DNA from: Planctomycetales bacterium
GTDB lineage: Bacteria > Planctomycetota > Planctomycetia > Isosphaerales > Isosphaeraceae
Length of the DNA: 64,000 nt
NCBI GenBank assembly: GCA_027452145.1
Contig: DAIDHB010000360.1
Location: 1 to 64,000, forward strand
Direction of reading: 5' to 3'
The notes under the pieces were generated by a model. The model saw only the letters and a program-made list of their open reading frames with translations, had not been told where the DNA came from and did no database searches. A program made the position numbers and the translations under genes. How positions within the stretch are numbered: the first letter of the stretch is position 1; each line of letters starts with the position of its first letter. Positions 51,249-59,369 of this stretch are shown in pieces.

Positions 51249-52097
51249 GTGGGATTTGGATACTCTTACGGCCGCAAGCCGACGATCGGGACGCCTGTCC
51301 GGCCGTCCGCGCCTCTGGCGCAGGGGCTCGTGTCGTGGTTCCCCCTCCTTGGCGAGGGGGTCCCGGTCGATTACGCCGGCCAGGTCGCCGCGGCCAGCAG
51401 CACCGTCCCGTGGACCGGCAGCCCCTACGGGCCGCAACTCACCTTCGCCGGGAACTCCTCGACTTATTGTAATGTCACCAATAACCCGGGCCTGAGCAAT
51501 CTTTCGGGCGCGTTCACGGTGATGGTGGCGGCGCAGCCGCCGACAATACTTTCGAACGGACACGTCATCAACACGTGGGGATCGACCACGTCGCATGGGT
51601 TCGCGTTAATGTTTAACCACAACGCGAACCACGAGCTGGAACTCTTGGTCTTCGATGCCGTCGGCATGTCGGGGAACGCGATTTCGAGCAGCAATGTCAT
51701 CGATGGCAACGCCCACGTGTGGGCGGCCACCTATGACGGGTCGAGCCTGATCAGTCTCTACCGCGATGGGATCGCGATCGGAAGCGGCGCGTATACCCAT
51801 GGGATGGCGGCGCCCGGGTCCGACGTCAAGTACATCGGGTGCAACGCGAGCCTCGGCGCGAATCTCAGTGGGCCACTCTGGTGGCTCGCGATCTGGAATT
51901 ACGCCCTGTCGCCGGCCGCGATCTCGCAGATCGGCGGGGACATCCCGTCGATCTATCAGCACCTCCACGGCCGGCCCCGGTACGCGGAGATGGCGGCGAC
52001 CCCGACTCCCACGTCCACCGGCGTGTGGACGCCTCCGCAGCTCTCCTGGACGCCGCCCCAGGGCGCCTGGACGCCTCCGCAGCAGACGTGGAGCTGA
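51249..52097 (+). CDS. LamG/concanavalin-like lectin-fold protein with WTPPQ repeats
   Basis: 282 residues. The central domain (about 25-225) reads as a LamG-type jelly roll: LAQGLVSWFPLLGEG, AFTVMVAAQP, HVWAATYDGSSLISLYRDGIAIGSG and WLAIWNYALSPAAISQI. The C-terminus carries four Trp/Pro repeats (WTPPQ, WTPPQ, WTPPQ, then WS). Such lectin-like domains on virions may bind host surface glycans. The codon pattern around 51,500-51,700 is a little more AT-rich than the neighbours. Role on head or tail is not clear. Confidence 0.65.
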   Translation: MGFGYSYGRKPTIGTPVRPSAPLAQGLVSWFPLLGEGVPVDYAGQVAAASSTVPWTGSPYGPQLTFAGNSSTYCNVTNNPGLSNLSGAFTVMVAAQPPTILSNGHVINTWGSTTSHGFALMFNHNANHELELLVFDAVGMSGNAISSSNVIDGNAHVWAATYDGSSLISLYRDGIAIGSGAYTHGMAAPGSDVKYIGCNASLGANLSGPLWWLAIWNYALSPAAISQIGGDIPSIYQHLHGRPRYAEMAATPTPTSTGVWTPPQLSWTPPQGAWTPPQQTWS

Positions 52098-52100
52098 CCC

Positions 52101-52523
52101 GTGACCTACGACGGCACCGACGTGATCTCGGCCGTCCAGGCGTGGTGGGACGCCACCCCGGCGGTCTCCGCCCTGGCGGCCGACGGCAAGCTCTGGCACG
52201 GGCACAAGCCCGAGTCGGCCGCGTTCCCCTACGCGACCGTGTTCCTGGCGAGCGAGGTCTCCCAGGAGTGGACGACGGCCTACCCGCGCAAGGTCTCCGT
52301 GGTCCAGGTCAACTTCCACGCCGCCACCGACGCCGCCGCGCGGGCCGGGGCCCTGGCGATCCGCGCCGCGCTCCAGAACGCCCCGCTCACGATCAACGGG
52401 GTGCCCGTCGGCCACGTGCTGCCGGACGGCGACGGGATCTCCGAGGCCGAGGGCCTCGGGCCGCTCGGCCGCGACTGCTGGATGGCCTTCGAGACGTTCG
52501 AGGTCGCCTGGTGTACCCAGTGA
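52101..52523 (+). CDS. Tail terminator-like protein
   Basis: 140 residues from GTG 52,101. The order of elements (VISAVQAWWDATPAVSALAADGKLWHGHKP, FPYATVFLASE, VSVVQVNFHAATDAAARAGALAI) resembles tail terminator/DUF3168-like proteins that cap the tail tube. Called by motif layout and position before the tail tube gene. Confidence 0.6.
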   Translation: MTYDGTDVISAVQAWWDATPAVSALAADGKLWHGHKPESAAFPYATVFLASEVSQEWTTAYPRKVSVVQVNFHAATDAAARAGALAIRAALQNAPLTINGVPVGHVLPDGDGISEAEGLGPLGRDCWMAFETFEVAWCTQ

Positions 52524-52535
52524 GCCGCTTCGCGG

Positions 52536-52570
52536 CAGTGGTCAGTGATTAGTGCTCAGTGGTCAGTGAA
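52536..52570. repeat. Second copy of the GTGGTCA-type repeat
   Basis: CAGTGGTCAGTG occurs twice here (from 52,536 and 52,557), related to the array at 48,558-48,651. It again occupies a gap between structural genes. Confidence 0.75.
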
Positions 52571-52597
52571 AACCTTCCCTATTCGGAGCTTCCTCCC

Positions 52598-53170
52598 GTG
52601 AGAATCCGCTCGACGCCCTTCTTCCGCCTCTCGTCCGCGCTTTTGCTGCTGACCATCCTCGTCGCCGCGCCGTTCGTCGCGATGGCCTCGATTGACGGCA
52701 CGATCTCGGGCGCCTTCCAGATGAATGACAGGCGCACCGTCGGCCTCAACTCGTCCGCGAACATCCCGGTGAACGCGCAGCCGGCCATCACTTTCACGAA
52801 CGGCACCGGGGCCGGTCAGGTCTCGGGCCTCTACCAGTCGAGCCAGACCTTCTCGGGCACGTCGGCGAGCCTCAACTTCGGCTCGGGCGGCGGCCTGGTC
52901 GACAGCTACGGGACCGCGATCGCCTGGACGCACATGAAGGCCGTGTACATCAACAACACGGGCACTTCCTCGATCACCATCGGGGGCGGCACGAACCCGA
53001 TCACCACGCTCCTGAACTCGACCGGGACACTCACCCTCCCGGCCGGCGCGTGGACGGTGATCGCGACCCCCGACGCTACCGGCTGGACGATCACCGCCAG
53101 CACGGCCTGCAACCTGAACTTCACCGGCACGTCGGGCCAGACCTTCCAGGTCGTCGCGGCGGGCAACTGA
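52598..53170 (+). CDS. Beta-rich protein with signal-like N-terminus
   Basis: 190 residues from GTG 52,598 (GGAG 9 nt upstream). The N-terminus (FFRLSSALLLLTILVAAPFVAMAS) looks like a signal peptide or anchor. The rest is beta-rich and Gly/Ser/Thr-rich (SITIGGGTNPITTLLNSTGTLTL). An exported protein among tail genes is odd; it could be a lysogen surface protein or a virion protein with a cleaved leader. Confidence 0.55.
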   Translation: MRIRSTPFFRLSSALLLLTILVAAPFVAMASIDGTISGAFQMNDRRTVGLNSSANIPVNAQPAITFTNGTGAGQVSGLYQSSQTFSGTSASLNFGSGGGLVDSYGTAIAWTHMKAVYINNTGTSSITIGGGTNPITTLLNSTGTLTLPAGAWTVIATPDATGWTITASTACNLNFTGTSGQTFQVVAAGN

Positions 53171-53241
53171 GATCCATCCCGATCCCCGCCCCTCCAAATT
53201 AGCCCGGCGGATAACTACCGCCCGGCCGGAGACCGACCGAC

Positions 53242-53637
53242 ATGAGCACGAGCATCAGCGGCATTAACGGCTACGCCAAGTCCGGCTCCACGAACATGGA
53301 CGTCATGGGATGGACCGGCGACATCGAGGTGAACACCTACGACTCGACCACGACGGCCGACGCCGGCTGGGACGACACCTCCGCCTCGACGAAGAAGGTC
53401 AGCGGGTCGTTCGATTTCCTTTACAACGTCGCCAAGAAGCCCACCGGCGCGACGGCCGGCCTCACCCCCGGCAGCACGCCGACCCTGTCGTTGTACATCG
53501 ACGAGGTCAACCAGCCGAGCGAGCTCTACACCGGCGTCGGGCTGATCACGAAGCTCTCGCTCAAGGGCAAGGTGAAGGACGGCTGGATCGTCACCGCATC
53601 GTTCGTCGGCAAGGGCGAGTGGACGTTCCCGAGCTAA
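53242..53637 (+). CDS. Major tail (tube) protein
   Basis: 131 residues. Beta-rich with GWTGDIEVNTYDSTTTADAGW and VSGSFDFLYNVAKKP, ending VKDGWIVTASFVGKGEWTF: the layout of small siphovirus tube proteins. It precedes the chaperone-frameshift pair and the tape measure, which is the standard position. Confidence 0.75.
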   Translation: MSTSISGINGYAKSGSTNMDVMGWTGDIEVNTYDSTTTADAGWDDTSASTKKVSGSFDFLYNVAKKPTGATAGLTPGSTPTLSLYIDEVNQPSELYTGVGLITKLSLKGKVKDGWIVTASFVGKGEWTFPS

Positions 53638-53657
53638 ACCAGTCCCCCGAGAGACCC

Positions 53658-54197
53658 ATGAGCCGACCGACCCTGACCCTGACCGAGCTGGCCGACGCCC
53701 CCGAGCTGTCCGTGACGATCGGGGGCCAACTGTTCCACTTCAGCGAGCTGCCGCTGGAGCGGCTCGCGCGGCTCCAGTCGTATATCAACCGGACGGTCCC
53801 GGACCCGTGGCAGCACGCCCGGGAGCGGGCTGCCGGGCTGCCGGACGCCGTCGCCGCGGCTTTGCTCGAGAACGCCCGCCAGGAGTCGCTCCGCTGGCCG
53901 CCGCAGCTCGGCACCGCGGCCGGGGCGGTGGCGCTGCTCTCGACCGACGCCGGGCAGCTCGAGGCGCTGCATGAGGCGCTCCAGGTCCACCAGCCGGGGA
54001 TCACCCGCGACGACGCCCGCGCGGTGTTCCGGCTGATGCGGAAGGACTCCGCGGCGCGGATGCGGGAGGCCCGTCGGGCCGGCCGCGCGTACCAGGGCGA
54101 GGGCGTCGCCCGGCGGATCTTCGCCGTGGCCTTCGGCCAGGACGACCCCGACCTCGACGACGGCCAGGTCGATCGCGACGGCGTCCCAAAAGCCTGA
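53658..54197 (+). CDS. Tail assembly chaperone, first frame (gpG-like)
   Basis: 179 residues in the normal product. It begins beta-rich (PTLTLTELADAPELSVTIGGQLFHFSEL) and continues helical. A slippery heptamer CCCAAAA (54,185-54,191) lies three codons before the stop. The gene position between tail tube and tape measure, and the start-less downstream frame, match the G/GT system of phage lambda: most ribosomes make gpG, a few shift to make the longer gpGT, and both chaperone the tape measure during tail assembly. Confidence 0.8.
   Translation: MSRPTLTLTELADAPELSVTIGGQLFHFSELPLERLARLQSYINRTVPDPWQHARERAAGLPDAVAAALLENARQESLRWPPQLGTAAGAVALLSTDAGQLEALHEALQVHQPGITRDDARAVFRLMRKDSAARMREARRAGRAYQGEGVARRIFAVAFGQDDPDLDDGQVDRDGVPKA
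54185..54191 (+). promoter_or_regulatory. -1 programmed frameshift site
   Basis: C CCA AAA in the zero frame fits the X-XXY-YYZ rule. A hairpin GGCGCG (54,199-54,204) / CGCGCC (54,229-54,234) starts 7 nt after it, the usual spacing. Slipping by one base lets translation enter the start-less frame up to 54,418. Confidence 0.75.
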
Positions 54198-54418
54198 AGG
54201 CGCGCCGACCCGGCCCCCGCCGCGACGACGCGCCCGACTGGGCCAATCTCCTGCGCCGCTGCGAGCAGGAGCTGGGCATGCGGAAGTGGGACGTCCGCCG
54301 CTACACGATCACGCAGCTCCTGGTGGCGCTCGACCGCACGGACCCGTCCGACCCGCACGCCGGCAACGTGCCGATCGGGTCGCTGGCGGAGCTGGACCGG
54401 CTGGCCGCGGAGATGTGA
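54191..54418 (+). CDS. Tail assembly chaperone, frameshift extension (T part of GT)
   Basis: 75 codons in the -1 frame, made only as the C-terminal part of a fusion with the gene at 53,658. It has no start codon near its beginning. Sequence: PRRDDAPDWANLLRRCEQELGMRKWDVRRYTITQLLVALD, a helical segment like the T domain of GT proteins. It ends 8 bp before the tape measure start. Confidence 0.75.
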   Translation, partial: SLKARRPGPRRDDAPDWANLLRRCEQELGMRKWDVRRYTITQLLVALDRTDPSDPHAGNVPIGSLAELDRLAAEM

Positions 54419-54426
54419 GCTGAGAC

Positions 54427-55962
54427 ATGGGATTCAAGCTTGCGGAACTGTTCGTTGACCTCAAGGCCCGCGATGAGGGCCTGCGCGCGCAGGTCTCGGG
54501 CGTGAAGGACCAGCTCTCCGCGTTCGGGGTGGCGGTCGGCACGGCCGTCGGGCACCTGGCAGCGTCGGCGATCGCCCGCGCCTCGGCGGCGCTGTCGGGG
54601 TTCATCAGCAAGGGGATCGCCGGGGCCTCGAACCTCGGCGAGACGCTGTCCAAGGTGGAGGCCATCTTCGGGCCGGCCGCGGCGTCGATCACGACGCAGG
54701 CCGACGCCATGGCGAAGGCGTTCGGGCTGCCGAAACAGGCGATCCTCGACGCCGCCGGGTCGATCGGCCTCGTGGGGAAGGCGTCGGGCCAGTCGCAGGC
54801 GCAGGCCGCCGCGATGGCCAACACGATGGCGAAGCTGGCCGCCGACGCGTCGAGCTTCTACAACGTCCCGCTGGAGACCGCGCTGGAGAAGATCCGCTCC
54901 GGCCTGGTCGGCGAGAGCGAACCCTTGCGGGCCTTCGGCGTGCTGCTCTCCGAGGACGCCGTCGCGAACGAGGCCCTGGCGCTCGGGCTGGCGAAGTCGC
55001 GGAAGGAGCTCGACGAGCAGGCCAAGGTGGCGGCGCGGGCCTCGCTCATCCAGAAGGGCCTGGCCGACGCCAGCGGCGACCTCGAGCGCACGGCCGGCTC
55101 GACGGCCAACCAGTGGCGGAAGTTCACCGGCACGATGGAGAACCTGGCGGTCTCGATCGGGACGTCGCTCTCGCCGGCCATCCAGGCGATCGTCGAGGGC
55201 GCGGCGAGCATGGCGACGGCCGTGGCCAACTGGTTCGAGTCGACGAAGGGCTCGTTCGAGGCGTTCGCGCAGTCCGTCGTGGCGGCGATCCGCGGCATCC
55301 CCGACGCCTGGGACACCTTCGTCGCCGGCCTGGCCGTGGTGTTCCTCCGCGTCGAGGAGTTCGGCCAGAACTTCATGGCCGTGATGCGGACCGTCCCCGA
55401 GAACCTCTCGCGGATCGGCCATTACATCGCCGGCAACTGGCGGACGCTGATCGTCGACGCCCTCTCGGCCGTGGACACCGCGTTCAACAACTTCGCCGGC
55501 AACCTCTGGGAGCTGGGCAAGGCGATCGTCGCGTTCCTGAAGGATCCGACGAAGGGCTTCCACTTCAACTGGACGCCCTTGCTCGACGGGTTCAAGGCGA
55601 CGAGCGAGGAATTGCCCGAGCTGCTGAAACCCCAGCTCGTCTCGATGCAGGGGGCGATCGACGCCGTCGGCGAGGATCTCAATCGCAAGATCACCGACCG
55701 GGCGAAGGCCGCGGCGGCGGCCGTGAAGGAGGCGCAGAAGCCGGCCAAGGCCGCGGCGGCCGGGGCGGCGAAGAAGACGGCCGACTTCAAGAGCGAGGTC
55801 TCGGGCGTGTCCGAGTTCGCGCTCAAGCTCCGGGCCTCGATCTACGAGCACCAGGACGACATCCCAAAGAAGCAGCTCGAAGAGCAGCGCAGGACCCAGC
55901 AGCACACCAAGAAGATCGCCGAAGTGCTCACGCGCGACGGCCTGGTCGCGAGGCTCGCCTGA
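54427..55962 (+). CDS. Tail tape measure protein
   Basis: 511 residues, mostly alpha-helical and Ala-rich. The N-terminal KLAELFVDLKARDEGLRAQVSGVKDQL and the middle GTSLSPAIQAIVEGAASMATAVANW are typical of small tape measure proteins, with hydrophobic stretches around 265-310. Tail length scales with it, and 511 residues implies a short siphovirus tail (roughly 75 nm at the usual 0.15 nm per residue). Chaperoned by the preceding G/GT products. Confidence 0.85.
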   Translation: MGFKLAELFVDLKARDEGLRAQVSGVKDQLSAFGVAVGTAVGHLAASAIARASAALSGFISKGIAGASNLGETLSKVEAIFGPAAASITTQADAMAKAFGLPKQAILDAAGSIGLVGKASGQSQAQAAAMANTMAKLAADASSFYNVPLETALEKIRSGLVGESEPLRAFGVLLSEDAVANEALALGLAKSRKELDEQAKVAARASLIQKGLADASGDLERTAGSTANQWRKFTGTMENLAVSIGTSLSPAIQAIVEGAASMATAVANWFESTKGSFEAFAQSVVAAIRGIPDAWDTFVAGLAVVFLRVEEFGQNFMAVMRTVPENLSRIGHYIAGNWRTLIVDALSAVDTAFNNFAGNLWELGKAIVAFLKDPTKGFHFNWTPLLDGFKATSEELPELLKPQLVSMQGAIDAVGEDLNRKITDRAKAAAAAVKEAQKPAKAAAAGAAKKTADFKSEVSGVSEFALKLRASIYEHQDDIPKKQLEEQRRTQQHTKKIAEVLTRDGLVARLA

Positions 55963-55965
55963 CCG

Positions 55966-56892
55966 ATGGCCACCATCACCGTCCCCTACCAGATCGTCCC
56001 CCACGACTACGAGATCGAGGGGGACGTGCGCTCCGGCCTGCGTGCGACCGTCACGTGCAAGCTCGCCTGGTCCGACGCGATCACGTTCGTGAACGAGGTC
56101 CTGGTCGCGCCCCAGGCCGAGCGGGTCGGGCTGATCACCTGGAACGCCCCGCTCCAGTTCCCGTCGATCGGGCTCACGGGCGCGAACAGCACGCCGCCGA
56201 TCTACTGCCAGGGCTTCCGGATCCGGCCCCAGGGCGCCGGCAACGCCGGCACTATCACACCCAACGGGGGCCTCGCGCCGGGCGAGTTCTTCGACACCGC
56301 GTTCGTGACGCTCCGGTTCGAGTCGGTCACGTACATCAATCAGACCGGCGACGACCCGGGGTTTTTGAACCAGCTCGACCCCGAGAACCCGATCACGGCC
56401 TGCGAGCAGAGCGTCAAGCTCCGCGGCAAGATGCGGTCCACCAAGGGCCGGGGATACGTCTACAAGACCTCGGGCAAGCCGGTGCTCGGGGACTTCGCGG
56501 TGCCCGAGACCGAGGCCATCCTGGTGCTCAAGTTCCCGCGGGTGCCGTACCTGCCGTGGCAGCTCGTGGCTCCTTACGTCGGCAAGGCCAACAGCCAGCC
56601 GATGCTGGGCTGCGCGACCGGAGCACTGCTGCTGGAGGGCCTCGACACCGACGTCACTCCGGGCACCAACGGCACGCTCCAGCAAAAGGCCGTGCTGGAG
56701 TTCGCGGTGAACCTGCCGGGCTCGCCCCAGGCCGGCGGCTACGGCGCCGTGGGCACCGACTGGAACATGCAGCCGATCAACGACGGGTCGGGCGACTGGG
56801 ATTACGTCGTCGCGGCCTCGAACACGTCGATCACGCCGCTCGGCTACGCCGATTTCCGCAACATCTTCAACTCGCTCGCGGTGGCCGACTGA
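55966..56892 (+). CDS. Tail protein, distal-tail/baseplate region (putative)
   Basis: 308 residues, beta-rich throughout (VRSGLRATVTCKLAWSDAITFVNEVLVAPQAERVG, RGYVYKTSGKPVLGDFAVPETEAILVLKFPRVPYLPWQL). It follows the tape measure by 3 bp, the place of a distal tail protein, but the family was not recognised. Confidence 0.6.
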   Translation: MATITVPYQIVPHDYEIEGDVRSGLRATVTCKLAWSDAITFVNEVLVAPQAERVGLITWNAPLQFPSIGLTGANSTPPIYCQGFRIRPQGAGNAGTITPNGGLAPGEFFDTAFVTLRFESVTYINQTGDDPGFLNQLDPENPITACEQSVKLRGKMRSTKGRGYVYKTSGKPVLGDFAVPETEAILVLKFPRVPYLPWQLVAPYVGKANSQPMLGCATGALLLEGLDTDVTPGTNGTLQQKAVLEFAVNLPGSPQAGGYGAVGTDWNMQPINDGSGDWDYVVAASNTSITPLGYADFRNIFNSLAVAD

Positions 56893-56893
56893 A

Positions 56894-57304
56894 ATGAGCC
56901 TCTCCCCCGACTTCAAACGCGGCGATCCGCTCTCTCACGAGACGGTGAACCAGATCATCCGGCGGCTCGAGCCCGTCGCCCCGCGCGGGGGTGCCGGGCT
57001 CGACGTGCGTATGGGCCGGCACGGCCAGGTCCAGCTCGGGCTGCGCGAGCCGGTCCGGTTCGTCGGCGTGGCCAGCGGGGCGATCACGGCCCGGTCGGGC
57101 TCGACGTGGGGCACGGGCACCGTGACGCGGTACCAGTTCGACCCGGTCTCGGGGACCGACTCGACGACGGGCGTGAATTACAGCGTGGTCAACCCCTCGG
57201 CGACGACGATGTCCTCGGGCAACGGGATCAACTCGGGGCAGTACTGCTGGGTCCAGGAGGACGATGACGGCAACCTGGTCGTGACCCCGCTGGAGTGCGC
57301 GTGA
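56894..57304 (+). CDS. Hypothetical tail-tip protein
   Basis: 136 residues. The start SLSPDFKRGDPLSHETVNQIIRRLEPV and the beta-rich remainder (VGVASGAITARSGSTWGTGTVTRYQFD) recall short phage tail-tip proteins. It begins 1 bp after the previous stop; its own stop overlaps the next start (TGATG). Confidence 0.6.
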   Translation: MSLSPDFKRGDPLSHETVNQIIRRLEPVAPRGGAGLDVRMGRHGQVQLGLREPVRFVGVASGAITARSGSTWGTGTVTRYQFDPVSGTDSTTGVNYSVVNPSATTMSSGNGINSGQYCWVQEDDDGNLVVTPLECA

Positions 57305-58095
57305 TGGGGAGCCGACGGCGGTGCTGTTGCGGCGGCACGACGATCTGCGTCACGGTCTGCTACCCCTACATCCCGGTGTACGGCGCGCTGGTGCAGGTCT
57401 ACACCAGCTCCGGCGGCTCGCTCGTCGCGAGCTGCACAACCGGGTCGGGCGGCTGCTGCACGGTGCCCGTGACGGGGTCGTACTACCTCACGATCACCAT
57501 CTCCGGGACCGTGGTGTATTCGGCCACGCGGACACTGGCCGGGACGATCACGATCAACGTCAACTCGGCCACGGCGCAGATCGTCTGCTGCGGCAATTAC
57601 GCGATCCCCTACAATCTCACGCTCACTGATGCGCTGGGGTCGCTGTCGTTCATTTACTACCCGAGCTATTTCTATCCGATCTGGTACGGGGGCCGGGCGG
57701 TCAATCTCCTGTCGAGCACGGTCACGACGCCCAACAACGTCTGCGTGGTGGCCTCGCCGACCACGGGGCCCGTGCGTGTCTGTTACCAGATGACCTGTGT
57801 GAGCGGCTCCTCGCCTGTTTTCGCGATGCAGCGATCCTGGAGCTGGGTCACCGAAGTGGGCGGCACGAACATCTGGTACCAGGACCCGAGCGGCATCACC
57901 CCGGGCCAGCCGTGCTCCCCGGCGCCGCCGGCCCCTTGCGGCAACCCGCACACCGACACGGCGAGCGGATCGGCCAACCCGACGACCACGAGCCCCTTTG
58001 CGATCAGCTTCACGATGGCGGACTCGGTGCCGGGAAATTACACCGGCGACCCGGTCGTCTCCGGCGGTGGAGACACCGTCTCGGTGTCGGCATGA
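57304..58095 (+). CDS. Cys-rich beta-sandwich tail/fibre-like protein
   Basis: 263 residues. It starts with a Cys cluster (RRRCCCGGTTICVTVCYP) and a segment like a carboxypeptidase-regulatory or transthyretin fold (VYGALVQVYTSSGGSLVASCTTGSGGCC, GSYYLTITISGTVVYSATRTL). The later part is Ser/Thr/Gly-rich. Position at the end of the tail genes suggests a receptor-binding or fibre protein. The cysteines are unusual for a protein assembled in the cytoplasm. Confidence 0.6.
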   Translation: MGSRRRCCCGGTTICVTVCYPYIPVYGALVQVYTSSGGSLVASCTTGSGGCCTVPVTGSYYLTITISGTVVYSATRTLAGTITINVNSATAQIVCCGNYAIPYNLTLTDALGSLSFIYYPSYFYPIWYGGRAVNLLSSTVTTPNNVCVVASPTTGPVRVCYQMTCVSGSSPVFAMQRSWSWVTEVGGTNIWYQDPSGITPGQPCSPAPPAPCGNPHTDTASGSANPTTTSPFAISFTMADSVPGNYTGDPVVSGGGDTVSVSA

Positions 58096-58397
58096 ACTGC
58101 GAGCGATGCCCGTGCCCGGCGACCTGCCTGCGATGGGAGGCGTTCTGCCAGTGGGCGGCCGAGGACCCGCCCGACCCGGTGAAGCTCGCGCACATCCGGT
58201 CCCGGTCCGCCGGCCCCCCGGCGGCGCCGCGCCCGGCCGTCGCCGAGTCGGCCGAGCTGCTCCGGCGGTCGGCCGCCTGCCCGTTCCGCTCGACCGGCCC
58301 GGGTTGCGGCTGCTCGGGCGCCCGGTGCTCGCTGCGGGCCGGGGCGGTCGTCTCGCACCTCGATTGCTTCGCGTGCCTGCGCCGGTACCCGGATTAG
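58092..58397 (+). CDS. Cys-rich small protein
   Basis: 101 residues with an ATGA overlap. CERCPCPATCLRWEAFCQW near the N-terminus and CPFRSTGPGCGCSGARCS, DCFACLRR near the end hold twelve or so cysteines, likely metal-binding. Function unknown. Its last 4 bp overlap an opposite-strand gene. Confidence 0.55.
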   Translation: MNCERCPCPATCLRWEAFCQWAAEDPPDPVKLAHIRSRSAGPPAAPRPAVAESAELLRRSAACPFRSTGPGCGCSGARCSLRAGAVVSHLDCFACLRRYPD

Positions 58398-58519
58398 CCG
58401 GGCGGTCCCGGGCGCGATCGGCGGGACCGCCTCCACTCGATGAACGCGGTCACCGCGCCGACCAGGGTCGCGGCGGCGGCACACAGGCCCAGCGCGACCC
58501 CCAGGTATGCACCGTCCAA
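58394..58519 (-). CDS. Small membrane protein
   Basis: 41 residues from TTG 58,519 with GGAGG 5 nt upstream. One membrane helix (YLGVALGLCAAAATLVGAVTAF), then a very basic tail (EWRRSRRSR). It follows the prepilin-like gene by 28 bp on the same strand and could be its partner. Confidence 0.55.
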   Translation of the reverse strand: MDGAYLGVALGLCAAAATLVGAVTAFIEWRRSRRSRPGPPG

Positions 58520-58547
58520 GGATTCCTCCCTCCCTTCCGTCACCGCG

Positions 58548-59369
58548 TCACCGTGCCGCCGCGCCCAGCCACCGCTCCGACTCCCACTCGGCCAGCTCGT
58601 CGACCTGGCCGTTGCCGTTGTTGTCCACGCCGTCGCAGCCCTCGTCGACCCAGCCGTTGCCGTTGTCGTCGCGGCCGTTGACCAGGAGCAGGTACTCGCA
58701 CGGGAAGCCGCCGGCGAGGGTCGGCAACGGCGCGCCGGGCGGCCCGACGTTCACGAACAGCTCGCTGTTGGACCCGTTCGCCGGCGACACGACCATCGGC
58801 CCGACGACGGTGTACCAGGGGCCCGTATTGTTGATCTGGATCTGGTCGCCGACGCGGATGTTCCAGAACCAGCTCGTCGGTGCGACGGGGGCGCCCTGGG
58901 CGTCGACCACGGACTGCTCGACGACGAGGCAGGGGACGCCGGCGAACCCGTTGACCGTGCGGACGGCGGCCGGGTAATTGCTCGAGCCGCGGGCCGCGTC
59001 GGCGTAGATGGCGATGCCGCCCTCGCGATAGTCGGGCGCGGGCCCGATCGGGATGATCCGGTTGTACGCGAGGATCGAGCCGCGGTCGATCGTGCCGTCG
59101 GGCCGGTACCGCACCGGGTAGGCCGGGTCCGGCAGCAGGCGGATCCCCGCCGGCCGGCCGGTCCGGGACGCCTCCGACCGGGCCCCGACGATCGCCGACT
59201 GGAGGGTCCGGCCGGCCGCCGAGACCTCGCGGTGGTTCCACGCCGGGAGGACCATCGGCAGGGCGACCACGCTGATCAGGATGATGATGGTGATGACCAC
59301 CAGCAGCTCGACCAGCGTGAAGCCGCCGCGGGCTCCTCTCAGCCGCCGGCGAGCCAGCGCGAGACGCAC
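58548..59369 (-). CDS. Type IV prepilin/pseudopilin-like protein with calcium-binding-type repeats
   Basis: 273 residues from GTG 59,369. The N-terminus is a class I prepilin: short basic leader ending in GG, cut before Phe17, with the +5 Glu (FTLVELL) and a long hydrophobic helix (LVVITIIILISVVALPMVL). The globular part is beta-rich. The C-terminus carries two Asp/Asn/Gly repeats (DDNGNGWVDEG, DGVDNNGNGQVDE) like thrombospondin type-3 or dockerin calcium loops. Such proteins are common in planctomycete genomes, but here one lies on the minus strand inside a prophage. The host must supply the peptidase and secretion machinery. Start codon is uncertain; longer frames exist. Confidence 0.75.
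   Translation of the reverse strand: MRLALARRRLRGARGGFTLVELLVVITIIILISVVALPMVLPAWNHREVSAAGRTLQSAIVGARSEASRTGRPAGIRLLPDPAYPVRYRPDGTIDRGSILAYNRIIPIGPAPDYREGGIAIYADAARGSSNYPAAVRTVNGFAGVPCLVVEQSVVDAQGAPVAPTSWFWNIRVGDQIQINNTGPWYTVVGPMVVSPANGSNSELFVNVGPPGAPLPTLAGGFPCEYLLLVNGRDDNGNGWVDEGCDGVDNNGNGQVDELAEWESERWLGAAAR

Noticed and set aside
54301..56916. An 871-codon minus-strand frame across tape measure and tail genes
   Set aside because: Composition is typical of an antisense shadow and the plus strand is fully explained by tail genes.
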